Shown one piece after another: positions 28,633 through 38,075 of a DNA stretch of 64,000 bases. Position 1 is the first letter of the stretch. The number at the start of each line of letters is the position of its first letter. The stretch comes from an uncultured Pelagibacteraceae bacterium (GTDB lineage Bacteria; Pseudomonadota; Alphaproteobacteria; Pelagibacterales; Pelagibacteraceae). The DNA is taken from NCBI GenBank assembly GCA_902591025.1, contig CACIZB010000003.1:55627-119626 (forward strand), written 5' to 3'. The notes beneath the pieces are model-generated. The model saw only the letters and a list, made by a program, of their open reading frames with translations. It did not search any database and was not told the origin of the DNA. A program made the translations under genes and the position numbers.

Positions 28633-29438
28633 TTATTTTCTAAAAGGGACATAGGATCAAGTCTTGTTTGAAACCAATTTAATCTAAAATCCAAATGAGG
28701 TCCAGTTGACCTACCAGTAGAACCTACCGTTCCAATAATATCTCCTTGATTTATTTTATCACCTACTGAAACCGTTATACTCTCGAGATGAGAATAAATT
28801 GTAGAGATACCATGTCCATGATCCATAATTATTGTTCCACCAGTGTAATATAAATCATCTTCTGCCATTGTTACAGTGCCAGAGCCTGATGATTTAATCA
28901 TAGTTCCTTTTTTAGCTGCAATATCGATTCCATAATGAGGCCATTTAGGTTTACCATTTAAAATTCTTTGACTTCCATAAACTCCACTTATAATTCCTTT
29001 AACTGGCATTATGAATTGATTTTTGAAAAAAGGTAAATCAGAATTAATTGCTCTTGCTTTTCCTATTTTATTATTTTCTTCTTTAATTCTCTTGTAAACT
29101 GATTCTGGAGGTGTGACCTTGCTTTCTTCTAGTCCATCTATTCTTTGGATATTGTATTTTCTTTTCAAAACTTTCTTTACTATTTTTTCTTTTTTACCAT
29201 TTTGAATTTTTGTTATTGTTAGGTCAAATTTTCTATCTCTATCAATTCCAAAAACAAAAAAACCATCTTTTGATACTTTAACTTCTTTTTTATCAACTAT
29301 AATTCTTGCTGAAGGGTTAGTAACACCAACAATAAAATGACCCTGTAAAAATTTTCCTTTAAATTCAATAGCGATTGAGGGGGTAGGTATTAAAAAGATT
29401 ATGAAAAAAAATAATCTAAATATTATTTTGCTGTCCAT
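28629..29438 (-). CDS. M23 family metallopeptidase (LytM-like)
   Basis: HYGIDIAAKKGTMIKSSGSGTV, IIMDHGHGISTIYSHLESITVSVGDKINQGDIIGTVGSTGRSTGPHLDFRL. Confidence 0.93.
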   Translation of the reverse strand: MDSKIIFRLFFFIIFLIPTPSIAIEFKGKFLQGHFIVGVTNPSARIIVDKKEVKVSKDGFFVFGIDRDRKFDLTITKIQNGKKEKIVKKVLKRKYNIQRIDGLEESKVTPPESVYKRIKEENNKIGKARAINSDLPFFKNQFIMPVKGIISGVYGSQRILNGKPKWPHYGIDIAAKKGTMIKSSGSGTVTMAEDDLYYTGGTIIMDHGHGISTIYSHLESITVSVGDKINQGDIIGTVGSTGRSTGPHLDFRLNWFQTRLDPMSLLENK

Positions 29439-30190
29439 CCACCATCAACCAATAATGAAGTTCCTGTAACCATTGAAGCTGCGTCAGAAGCTAGAAATAC
29501 CACAGCTGAAGCTACCTCAGATAGTTCTGCAAATCTTCCTAAGGGAATATTAGCAAGCATATCTCTTTTAAATTTTTTATCTTTTAAAAACTTTTTAGTC
29601 ATTGGAGTTACAACAAAAGTTGGACAAACAGTATTAACTCTGATGTTATATTTTGCTAAATCTATAGACATTCCTTTCGTCAAACCCTCTAAACCAAATT
29701 TATTCATATTGTAGACACTTCTTATAGGCCCACCCACATGCCCCATTTGCGATGACATATTAACAATAGCCCCACCTATTTTTTTTCTATTTTTTGATTT
29801 TATCATTTTTAACGCACAAAGATGGGCCAAGTTAAAACTAGCTATTGTATTAATCTTAACCATATATTCCATATCTTCCTTTTTAACTTTAGTAAAATGG
29901 GCTGGTCTATTGTTTCCAGCGTTATTAATTAAGATATCTATTCTTGCTTGTTTATTGATAATTTTTTTAATCTCATCATAATTGGTAATATCGCAAACAT
30001 AAGATTTACATTTTGATTTAAACTTATTTATTTTCTTAGAAACTTCATTTAAATCTTTATTGGTTCTGCTGATTATTATTAAATTCGCCCCAGCTTCAGC
30101 CAAAGCTATTGCACAGGCTCTCCCAATTCCTTTGCCTGCACCCGTAACAACCGCAGTTTTATTTTTAAAGTTATAATTTTTTAAGAACAT
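29423..30190 (-). CDS. SDR family oxidoreductase
   Basis: AVVTGAGKGIGRACA, NNAGNNRPA, YNMNKFGLEGLTKGMSIDLA, LLVDGGWTAK. Confidence 0.9.
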   Translation of the reverse strand: MFLKNYNFKNKTAVVTGAGKGIGRACAIALAEAGANLIIISRTNKDLNEVSKKINKFKSKCKSYVCDITNYDEIKKIINKQARIDILINNAGNNRPAHFTKVKKEDMEYMVKINTIASFNLAHLCALKMIKSKNRKKIGGAIVNMSSQMGHVGGPIRSVYNMNKFGLEGLTKGMSIDLAKYNIRVNTVCPTFVVTPMTKKFLKDKKFKRDMLANIPLGRFAELSEVASAVVFLASDAASMVTGTSLLVDGGWTAK

Positions 30191-30783
30191 TATAAAAATA
30201 ATATTTTAATATCCGTGTAAATCAACTCAATAGCAACAATAAGTATTGCTATTAAGCCAGCCCAAGCTATCCATTTATACTTTTTTATCCAATTAGATAT
30301 TAATGTTGCAGCTGTTGCCATTAAGATAATGGATAAAACTAGTCCAAAAACTAATAAATAGTAATGATCACCAGCTGCTCCAGCAACCCCCAAAACATTG
30401 TCTAAGCTCATAGTAAAATCAGCTAACAGAATAGTCCAAATTGCTTTTAAAAAACTCGAGTTATCTACTTTTATATCACTTTCATGATTTGAACCTTTCA
30501 CAACATCAACGTAAAGTTTATAAACAATATAAAGTAAAAGCACCCCACCAATTAATCTTAAACCAGTTATCTGCAACAAATAAGCCGTCAATAATGTTAA
30601 GACTATTCTTAGAACAACTGCACCACCAATACCCCAAAAAATAATTTTCTTTCTTTGTTCTATAGGAAATTTTGAGGCAACCATCCCAATAATAATTGCG
30701 TTATCCCCTGCAAGCACAAGATCTATTAAGATTATTTGCGTTAAGATAGTAATTTGTTCTGGTGTAACAAAGTCAGCGAACAT
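30190..30783 (-). CDS. TerC family membrane protein (YjbE-like)
   Basis: LIDLVLAGDNAIIIGMVAS and ILLADFTMSLDNVLGVAGAA paired motifs. Confidence 0.9.
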   Translation of the reverse strand: MFADFVTPEQITILTQIILIDLVLAGDNAIIIGMVASKFPIEQRKKIIFWGIGGAVVLRIVLTLLTAYLLQITGLRLIGGVLLLYIVYKLYVDVVKGSNHESDIKVDNSSFLKAIWTILLADFTMSLDNVLGVAGAAGDHYYLLVFGLVLSIILMATAATLISNWIKKYKWIAWAGLIAILIVAIELIYTDIKILFL

Positions 30784-32378
30784 TAACTCCTAAGTATCAT
30801 ATCAGCACCTTTTTCTGCAATCATTATTGTTGGTGCATTAGTATTACCAGAAGTTATATTAGGCATTATAGATGCATCAATAACTCTTAAATTATTCAAA
30901 CCTCTCACTTTAAGTGTTTCATCAACCACTGCCATATCATCTTGTCCCATTTTGCAAGTACCCACAGGATGAAAAATAGTTTGAGCATAATCTGCACCAG
31001 CTTTTACAATTTCTTCATCATCATTAATATTAATTCCTGGTCTGTATTCTTCAGGGTTATATTTTTTAAAAGTTTCTGACTCCATTACAATTTTTCTAGT
31101 AAGTTTTAATCCCTTTGCAGCAATCATTCGATCATGTTCTGTCGATAGATAATTAAGTTTTACTTTTGCATAAATTCTAGAGTCTTTATTCGTAATATTT
31201 ACATGACCTCTACTAGTCGGTCTGATGTTTGATACAGTAGGAGTAAATGCGTGGAAATCATGATTTTTTGTTGCACCTAAAGTATCCATACTCATTGGTT
31301 GAACATGCCATTGAAGATCTGGTAACTCTAAAGAGGGATCACTTTTAGCAAACATGCACATTTGACTTGCACCCATTGTCATTGGCCCACTTCTATTAAA
31401 AATATATTCTAGTCCAATCATTAATTTTCCAAATAAACTATTAATTTTTTTATTTAAGGATTTGAGCCCATGAATTTTATAAATTGGCCTAAACATAAGA
31501 TGATCTTGGAGATTTTCTCCCACTCCTTTAAGATCATGAACTATATCTATACCTAAATTTTTTAAGTTATTAGAATTACCTATCCCAGATGTTTGTAAAA
31601 TTTGTGGAGAACCAATAGATCCAGATGATAAGATAACCTCTTTATTTGCTAAAACTTTTTTAAGATCGTTCTCTTGCCAATATTCAATACTTTTTGCTGT
31701 TTTATTTTCAAAATTAATTTTTTTTACATGCGCTTTGGTAATAATTTTTAAATTTTTTCTGTGTTTTATCGGATTTAAATATCCTACTGCAGTGCTACAT
31801 CTAAAACCATCTTTTTCAGTTACTTGAAAATATCCACATCCATGATTGTCACCAGTATTAAAGTCTTTTGTTTTAGGAATTCCAAATTCCTCTGCAGCAT
31901 TTTGAAATTCATTTAGTAATGGTAATTGTATTCTTTGGTCAGATACAGATAAAGGGCCACCAATTCCATGGAAATTGTCTTTTCCGCGCTCTTGATTTTC
32001 TGCTTTGATGAAATATGGAAGTACATCGTCCCAACCCCATCCAGTATTTCCTAATTGACGCCAAATATCATAGTCTCTACTTTGGCCTCTGATATATAAC
32101 AAACCATTAATCGCTGAACTTCCTCCTAAAGTTTTTCCCCTTGGGTATCGAATAGAGCGGTTATTTAGTGTTTCGTCTGGTTCAGTTTTGTAACACCAAT
32201 CAACAGAAGGGTTGTGCATTGTCTTAAAATATCCAACAGGTATGTGTATCCAAGGATAGTTATCTTTACCTCCTGCTTCAATTAACAAAACTTTATTATG
32301 TGAATTTTCAGAAAGTCTATTTGCAAGAACACATCCAGCAGATCCTGCGCCGATAATGATATAATCAAAATTTTCCAT
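30783..32378 (-). CDS. GMC family oxidoreductase (choline/alcohol dehydrogenase-like)
   Basis: DYIIIGAGSAGCVLANRLSE, RYPRGKTLGGSSAINGLLYIRG, GVGENLQDHL, FHPVGTCKMG, DASIMPNITSGNTNAPTIMIAEKGADMI. Confidence 0.93.
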   Translation of the reverse strand: MENFDYIIIGAGSAGCVLANRLSENSHNKVLLIEAGGKDNYPWIHIPVGYFKTMHNPSVDWCYKTEPDETLNNRSIRYPRGKTLGGSSAINGLLYIRGQSRDYDIWRQLGNTGWGWDDVLPYFIKAENQERGKDNFHGIGGPLSVSDQRIQLPLLNEFQNAAEEFGIPKTKDFNTGDNHGCGYFQVTEKDGFRCSTAVGYLNPIKHRKNLKIITKAHVKKINFENKTAKSIEYWQENDLKKVLANKEVILSSGSIGSPQILQTSGIGNSNNLKNLGIDIVHDLKGVGENLQDHLMFRPIYKIHGLKSLNKKINSLFGKLMIGLEYIFNRSGPMTMGASQMCMFAKSDPSLELPDLQWHVQPMSMDTLGATKNHDFHAFTPTVSNIRPTSRGHVNITNKDSRIYAKVKLNYLSTEHDRMIAAKGLKLTRKIVMESETFKKYNPEEYRPGININDDEEIVKAGADYAQTIFHPVGTCKMGQDDMAVVDETLKVRGLNNLRVIDASIMPNITSGNTNAPTIMIAEKGADMILRS

Positions 32379-32481
32379 CTATAGTTGAATAAACTTTTTA
32401 TTAAACTTAATTACTCATCTTTACACTCATATCAATCGATTGTCACTTGTATCAGGTTTGTTTTTCTGATTGAATTAATAA

Positions 32482-32495
32482 AGTTAAATTTAACT
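32482..32495. promoter_or_regulatory. 14-nt perfect palindrome upstream of dctP (candidate operator)
   Basis: AGTTAAATTTAACT in the 133-bp divergent intergenic region, just upstream of the AAGAGG ribosome-binding site of the TRAP operon. Confidence 0.35.
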
Positions 32496-32511
32496 AACAA
32501 GAGGAAATATA

Positions 32512-33606
32512 ATGAAAAAAATCGTTTCAATGTTATTTGCTACGCTTTTAGTAATTGGATTTACATCTAGTGCAAATGCAGCAAAAACACTAAAATGTCA
32601 GACGGTTCTTAATACTAAAGCTGATGAAGTGAAAATGTTAAAGGACTTTACTGATACAGTGACAGAATTAACGAGTGGCTCGTTAAAATTTGAAATATTG
32701 CCTGCGGGTGCTGTAGTTGGAGTAAAAGAAACTTTAGATGCAGTTGATAAAGGATTGATTGATTGTGGGTTCGCTTGGACACACTATTGGTCAGGTGATC
32801 ACCCTGCAGCGATGTTATTTGGTTCGCCAGTAGCAGGTGGTGGTGTAGGGATAGATAACCTTGCATTCTTATCATGGTTCCAGTACGGCGGTGGTAAACA
32901 ACTATACGACCAACTTTGGAAAGAAATGGGAAGAGACATTAAAGGATTTATGTTGCAACCAGTTGGACCAGAGGCTTTAGGATGGTTTCCAAAACCTATT
33001 AAAGATATGGCTGACTTTAGAAAATATAAATTCAGAACTCCTCCAGGAATTCCAGGACAAACATACAAAGACATTGGTATAGCATCTGTTGCTATGGGTG
33101 GTGGTGATATTCTTCCAGCACTTGAAGCGGGTACTATCGATGCTGCTGAGTGGTGTTGTCCAAAACCAGATTTAACATTTGGTTTTCAAAAAGTATTAAA
33201 GCACTACTATCTACAAGGTTTACATCAAGTAGTAGTAAATGCTGACTTTTATATAACTGGAAAAACTTACAATGCAATGAGTGCACATGAGAAAAAGTCA
33301 CTTGAAGTAGCAGCTAATGCATCATTAGCGAAATCTTTAAGTTACAGAATCTATGAGAATGGAAAAGCTCTACAAGAGCTTACTACAAAGCATGGAGTTA
33401 AATTAGAAGATACTCCATCTGACTACTTTGTAGAATATATGGCTGCAGCAAAAGCTACATTGAATAAAAATGCTGAGAAAAATAAATTTTTCAAAAAAGT
33501 ATATGATTCAATGAAAGATTTTGCTGACGTAGCTGTTCCATTCTGGAGTGGTGCTCAAATGTCTAATGCGAAGCTAGGAATGGCTCACGCAGCAACATTA
33601 AAGTAA
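32512..33606 (+). CDS. TRAP transporter substrate-binding protein (DctP/TakP-like)
   Basis: Signal peptide; GWFPKPIKDMADFRKYKFRTPPG and LEAGTIDAAEW; followed by DctQ and DctM. Confidence 0.9.
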   Translation: MKKIVSMLFATLLVIGFTSSANAAKTLKCQTVLNTKADEVKMLKDFTDTVTELTSGSLKFEILPAGAVVGVKETLDAVDKGLIDCGFAWTHYWSGDHPAAMLFGSPVAGGGVGIDNLAFLSWFQYGGGKQLYDQLWKEMGRDIKGFMLQPVGPEALGWFPKPIKDMADFRKYKFRTPPGIPGQTYKDIGIASVAMGGGDILPALEAGTIDAAEWCCPKPDLTFGFQKVLKHYYLQGLHQVVVNADFYITGKTYNAMSAHEKKSLEVAANASLAKSLSYRIYENGKALQELTTKHGVKLEDTPSDYFVEYMAAAKATLNKNAEKNKFFKKVYDSMKDFADVAVPFWSGAQMSNAKLGMAHAATLK

Positions 33607-33628
33607 TCAGTAATAAATCTTGATTTTA

Positions 33629-33664
33629 TTAGAGCGGACTTTTACAGTCCGCTCTAATTTTTTT
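33629..33664 (+). terminator. Intrinsic terminator between dctP and dctQ
   Basis: TTAGAGCGGACT-TTTAC-AGTCCGCTCTAA (12 bp stem) followed by a T run. Confidence 0.92.
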
Positions 33665-33676
33665 AACTGAATATTT

Positions 33677-34297
33677 ATGACAAACGAATCATCAAAATTA
33701 GACATTTCAGATGAAATGATTGCTGAAAGGCGCGGTGGTTCAGAAAAAATGCCTGAGGATATGCCATCGTGGATGGCAAATTCAATTATTAAGATTGATC
33801 GTTTTAGCAAGATAATAGGAAATATTGTTTGTTGGATATTAATGCCTTTAATATTTGCAATGACTTACGAAGTATTAGCAAGAAAATTATTTTTAGCACC
33901 TACAATCTGGGCTTATGATATTAGTCGTTTTCTTTACGGCGCATTATTTATGTTAGGTGCTGGATATGCATTATCTAGAGGAGTTCATATTAGAGCAGAT
34001 TTTTTATATAGAAATTTTAAAACTAAAACACAAGGCCTTATAGATTTCTGGTTATATATATTATTTTATTTCCCTGGTTTAATTGTTTTTTTATACATGA
34101 CCATTGGATTCGTGGAAGAATCAATTCGAAGAGGTGAAAGGGGTATGGACACTACTTGGATGCCTTTTATGTGGCCAATAAAATCCTGTTTATTAATTGG
34201 TATAATATTTTTACTTATTCAAGGCTTTTCAGAATTATTAAAAAGTTATTGGGCAGCCAAAAAAGGTGAATGGCCAGGGGAAAAAAATAAAAAATGA
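33677..34297 (+). CDS. TRAP transporter small permease (DctQ)
   Basis: TIWAYDISRFLYGALFMLGAGYALSRGVHIRADFLY; between DctP and DctM. Confidence 0.85.
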   Translation: MTNESSKLDISDEMIAERRGGSEKMPEDMPSWMANSIIKIDRFSKIIGNIVCWILMPLIFAMTYEVLARKLFLAPTIWAYDISRFLYGALFMLGAGYALSRGVHIRADFLYRNFKTKTQGLIDFWLYILFYFPGLIVFLYMTIGFVEESIRRGERGMDTTWMPFMWPIKSCLLIGIIFLLIQGFSELLKSYWAAKKGEWPGEKNKK

Positions 34298-35628
34298 TTG
34301 CTGAATTAATAGATCCAGCTGTTTTAGGTTTCATTTTAGTCGGCGTAATGCTTTTTGCAATATTTGTGGGTTTCCCAATTTCATTTACTTTAATATTTTT
34401 AGGATTTGTTTTTGGCTATCTAGGTTTTGGAAAATTAGTTTTTTATTTAATGACACTCCAATTTTCCATGGTTATGACTGAGCAAACTCTCGCTGCAGTT
34501 CCTCTTTTTGTATTTATGGGAATTATGATGGAACAAGCAGGATTAATGGAAAGGTTATTCTCAGCATTTCAATTGATGCTATCTAAAGTAAAAGGTTCTT
34601 TATATTACGCTGTGCTATTTGTTTCAGTAATTTTTGCAGCAGCTACAGGTATTGTTGGAGCGTCAGTCACAATTTTGGGAATCATGGCAGCAAAATCTAT
34701 GAATAGGTCTGGTTATGATGTTAAACTTGCAGCAGGGACTATTACTGCAGGGGGTACTCTAGGAATTTTAATTCCACCAAGTATTATGTTAGTTGTTATG
34801 GGTCCAATAATGGAAATACCTGTAATTGATTTATTTGCTGCAGCTATTCTTCCTGGAATATTACTTGCATCATTGTATGCAGCCTACACAACAATTAGAT
34901 GTATGATTAATCCAAGTTTGGGTCCCGTTTTACCTGAAGATATGCGTGCTACAAGTATGAAAGATGTTTGGATTGAATTTTTCCTTGGATTAGTTCCACC
35001 AGCAGCTCTTGTGTTTGCTGCTTTAGGAAGTATTTTATTTGGATTTGCAACACCTACAGAGGCAGCAGGATGTGGTGCAATGGGCGCATTGCTCCTTTCG
35101 CTAGCATACAAAAAATTGACACTTTCAAAATTACAAGAAGCATTAGTAAAAACTTTAGAGATAACTGCTTTAATAATGGTTTTAGTTGCAGCTTCGAATT
35201 TTTTTGGTGCAGTATTTGCAAGATTAGGAACTCCAACTTTATTAACTGAATTTCTACTTGGATTAGAGATGAATAAATACCTTATTTTAGCAATGATAAT
35301 GGTAATGATATTTTTATTAGGTTGGCCACTAGAGTGGGTACCAATCGTTATGATTATAATTCCAATCATTTTACCTCTGGTAGAGGCTTTAGGGTTTAAT
35401 TTGACTTGGTTTGCAATATTAGTTGCCGTGAATCTTCAAACCGCCTGGCTTTCACCCCCAGTGGCTTTATCAGCCTATTTTCTTAAAGGTGTTGTTCCTG
35501 AGTGGGATTTAAAAGATATCTATTACGGAATGATGCAATTTATGGTGTTACAAGTAATAGGTCTAGTTTTAATTATTATTTTTCCAAAAATTGCTCTTTG
35601 GTTACCAACTCTCTTATATGGACAGTAG
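34294..35628 (+). CDS. TRAP transporter large permease (DctM)
   Basis: AAVPLFVFMGIMMEQAG, GIVGASVTILGIMAAKSMNRSGYDVKLAAGTITAGGTLGILIPPSIMLVVMG. Confidence 0.93.
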   Translation: MIAELIDPAVLGFILVGVMLFAIFVGFPISFTLIFLGFVFGYLGFGKLVFYLMTLQFSMVMTEQTLAAVPLFVFMGIMMEQAGLMERLFSAFQLMLSKVKGSLYYAVLFVSVIFAAATGIVGASVTILGIMAAKSMNRSGYDVKLAAGTITAGGTLGILIPPSIMLVVMGPIMEIPVIDLFAAAILPGILLASLYAAYTTIRCMINPSLGPVLPEDMRATSMKDVWIEFFLGLVPPAALVFAALGSILFGFATPTEAAGCGAMGALLLSLAYKKLTLSKLQEALVKTLEITALIMVLVAASNFFGAVFARLGTPTLLTEFLLGLEMNKYLILAMIMVMIFLLGWPLEWVPIVMIIIPIILPLVEALGFNLTWFAILVAVNLQTAWLSPPVALSAYFLKGVVPEWDLKDIYYGMMQFMVLQVIGLVLIIIFPKIALWLPTLLYGQ

Positions 35629-35653
35629 AAAATTAAACATTTATATTGTCTAA

Positions 35654-37111
35654 GTGAGTCAACAAAAATCGAAAAAAACACTTATTAATTGGGATCTAGT
35701 AACTGTAAATCCAAATGATAAAAATTGGGATTGGAAAGATTTATTTTGTTTTTGGGGAGTTAACATTCAAAGTGTTATAGGTTTTTCTTTAATAGCTTCT
35801 TTGTATGTTGTTTACGATCTAAATACTTATGTAGTTTTTCTTGGTACGATTTTAGGAACAATTTTAGTTTGTTTTTTTTCTTATTTAATTGGATTACCCT
35901 CTCAAAAATTTGGTTTACCATTTGTTGTGCTACTGAGGTCTTCATTAGGAATAAAAGGAGCACAATATTTTGGATTATTAAGGTTTTTTGTTGGAATATT
36001 CATGTTTGGAATTCAAACATATTTTTTATCAAAAGCTTTTAGTTATGTAATAAGAATTTTAGTTTTTAATATTGAGCCATTAATCTTAGATCAGGAAATT
36101 TTTCTTCTATTTATTTTAGGTTTAAACATAATTGATTGGGCTTCAATAATTTTGACAATCATTTTACAAACCTTTTTATTTAGCTCTGGAATGATATTAA
36201 ATAGAAAAATAATAAGATTTTCTGCAATTTCAGTTTATTTTGGAATAATTTTGTTTTTTCTTTCTATTTTTTTGAGTGATGTAAAACTTTATTCAAGCAC
36301 ATTTATTAATGCTCTAAATTTAAATGATTTCTCCAATAAAGAAAATTTAGTACCTTTATTTACTGTGGCTGGTACCGTTTTTGCGTACTTTTCAATAATA
36401 ATTCTTAGTTTTGGTGATTTTACTCGCTATGTTAAAAATTCAGATGAACTTAGAAAAGGAAATCTGAGTTTAATTTTAAATTTGATAATTTTTTCTTTTC
36501 TAGCCCTGTTTATTGTGGCTGGTTTTGATGCTATTTTAAAACAAGGCTCACAAAATATACCTAGAATACTTACAAATCCTACTGATATAATTGGAACTTT
36601 AGATAGTCTTCTTATTGTTAACCTTGCATTATTATTTGTGATAATTGCTTCAGCCTCAACAAATTTAATTGCTAACTTTATTCCATCACAATATACATTA
36701 ATTAATTTTATCCCCTCTTCGCTATCATTAAAAAGTTCAAGTTATATCATTGCAATATTAGGTTTTGTTATTGGAGTTTTTTGGCTCAGCTTCTTAAGTC
36801 AAATAGGGATTTTATCTTTTGTAGATACCTTCGCAGCATTTTTTGGACCATTGTTTGGAATTATGATTACAGACTTTTATTTTATAAAAAAAAGAAAATT
36901 ACAAAACAAGGATATCTATTCTCTTGAAAGGGACGGTGAATATTATTATTCAGGAGGTTGGCATGTTAAAGGTGTTTATTCTTTATTCTTAGGTTTTATT
37001 TTTTCAGCTTCAACAATCTGGAATCCTAACTTTATGTTTTTTCAATCTTATTCATGGATTGTAGGTGGAATTGTTGCTGCATTTTCATATTATCTTTTAG
37101 CTAAAAAATGA
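35654..37111 (+). CDS. NCS1 family nucleobase:cation symporter-like permease (GTG start)
   Basis: CFWGVNIQSVIGFSLIASLYVVYDLN, GLPSQKFGLPFVVLLRSSLGIKGA, FGDFTRYVKN, IASASTNLIANFIPSQYTLINF. Confidence 0.87.
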   Translation: MSQQKSKKTLINWDLVTVNPNDKNWDWKDLFCFWGVNIQSVIGFSLIASLYVVYDLNTYVVFLGTILGTILVCFFSYLIGLPSQKFGLPFVVLLRSSLGIKGAQYFGLLRFFVGIFMFGIQTYFLSKAFSYVIRILVFNIEPLILDQEIFLLFILGLNIIDWASIILTIILQTFLFSSGMILNRKIIRFSAISVYFGIILFFLSIFLSDVKLYSSTFINALNLNDFSNKENLVPLFTVAGTVFAYFSIIILSFGDFTRYVKNSDELRKGNLSLILNLIIFSFLALFIVAGFDAILKQGSQNIPRILTNPTDIIGTLDSLLIVNLALLFVIIASASTNLIANFIPSQYTLINFIPSSLSLKSSSYIIAILGFVIGVFWLSFLSQIGILSFVDTFAAFFGPLFGIMITDFYFIKKRKLQNKDIYSLERDGEYYYSGGWHVKGVYSLFLGFIFSASTIWNPNFMFFQSYSWIVGGIVAAFSYYLLAKK

Positions 37112-37115
37112 TTAA

Positions 37116-37868
37116 ATGAGTAAAATTTCTTACGACTTTAAAAACAGAACTGCAGTTATTACAGGGGGTGCCCAAGGTTTCGGTTTTGATATTGCAAGAC
37201 GTTTTTTGATTTCTGGCGCTAAAGTAGTGATTTGGGATAATGACTCTGAGATGATTGAAAAAGCTCTAAAAAATTTAGATAATCCTAATTTATCCTCTGA
37301 TGTAGTAGATGTTTCAAATTACCATGACGTTGAAAAATCCACTAATAAAATTATTAAAAATTCTAAAATTGATATCCTAATTAATAATGCTGGAATAACG
37401 GGCCCAACCTCAGCTTTATGGGAATATGACATTAAGATGTGGAAAAGAGTTGTAGATATTAATTTGATGGGTACATTTAATTGTTGTAGAGCAATAGTTC
37501 CAAACATGATCGGAAATAACTATGGACGGATTGTTAATGTAGCATCAGTTGCAGGTAAGGATGGTAATGCCAATGCTAGTGCTTATAGCGTTGGAAAAGC
37601 AGGTGCGATAGGTTTAACAAAATCACTAGGTAAAGAGCTCGCTGATAAAAATATTGCAGTGAATGCAGTTACACCAGCAGGAGCCAAAACTCGAATTTTA
37701 GATCAAATGACCAAAGAACATGTTCAAAGAATGTTATCAATGGTCCCAAGAGGCAGGTTTTTAGAAGTTGAAGAATTTACATCATTAGTTTGTTGGCTTT
37801 CCTCAGAAGAAAATACCTTTTCAACAGCTGCAGTTTTTGACATTAGTGGAGGTCGATCGACCTATTAG
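37116..37868 (+). CDS. SDR family oxidoreductase
   Basis: AVITGGAQGFGFDIARRF, LINNAGITGPTS, YSVGKAGAIGLTKSLGKELA. Confidence 0.9.
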   Translation: MSKISYDFKNRTAVITGGAQGFGFDIARRFLISGAKVVIWDNDSEMIEKALKNLDNPNLSSDVVDVSNYHDVEKSTNKIIKNSKIDILINNAGITGPTSALWEYDIKMWKRVVDINLMGTFNCCRAIVPNMIGNNYGRIVNVASVAGKDGNANASAYSVGKAGAIGLTKSLGKELADKNIAVNAVTPAGAKTRILDQMTKEHVQRMLSMVPRGRFLEVEEFTSLVCWLSSEENTFSTAAVFDISGGRSTY

Positions 37869-38002
37869 TTTAGAGGTTTTTGTTCAACTAGCTTTATTTG
37901 ACCAGTTTTAGCTCTACTAAACTTAACATCCTTTGACATAACTGGAGCAAAAATTATTATCGACCAGTAAATTAATAGAATAAAAATTGAAATTGTCTTC
38001 AT
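37865..38002 (-). CDS. Small ORF, 45 aa, one hydrophobic segment
   Basis: Own translation: MKTISIFILLIYWSIIIFAPVMSKDVKFSRAKTGQIKLVEQKPLN*; below the size cutoff of the supplied ORF track; stop overlaps the SDR stop by 4 nt. Confidence 0.5.
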   Translation of the reverse strand: MKTISIFILLIYWSIIIFAPVMSKDVKFSRAKTGQIKLVEQKPLN

Positions 38003-38075
38003 TATTTATAAATAGCTATAAAAATTGATTTTAGGATGTTTAAAATTTGTCAAAATAATGTATTAACATTTTTTT

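Noticed and set aside
34884-35369. 161-aa minus-strand ORF
   Set aside because: Antisense to dctM; composition is that of a mirrored membrane protein frame.
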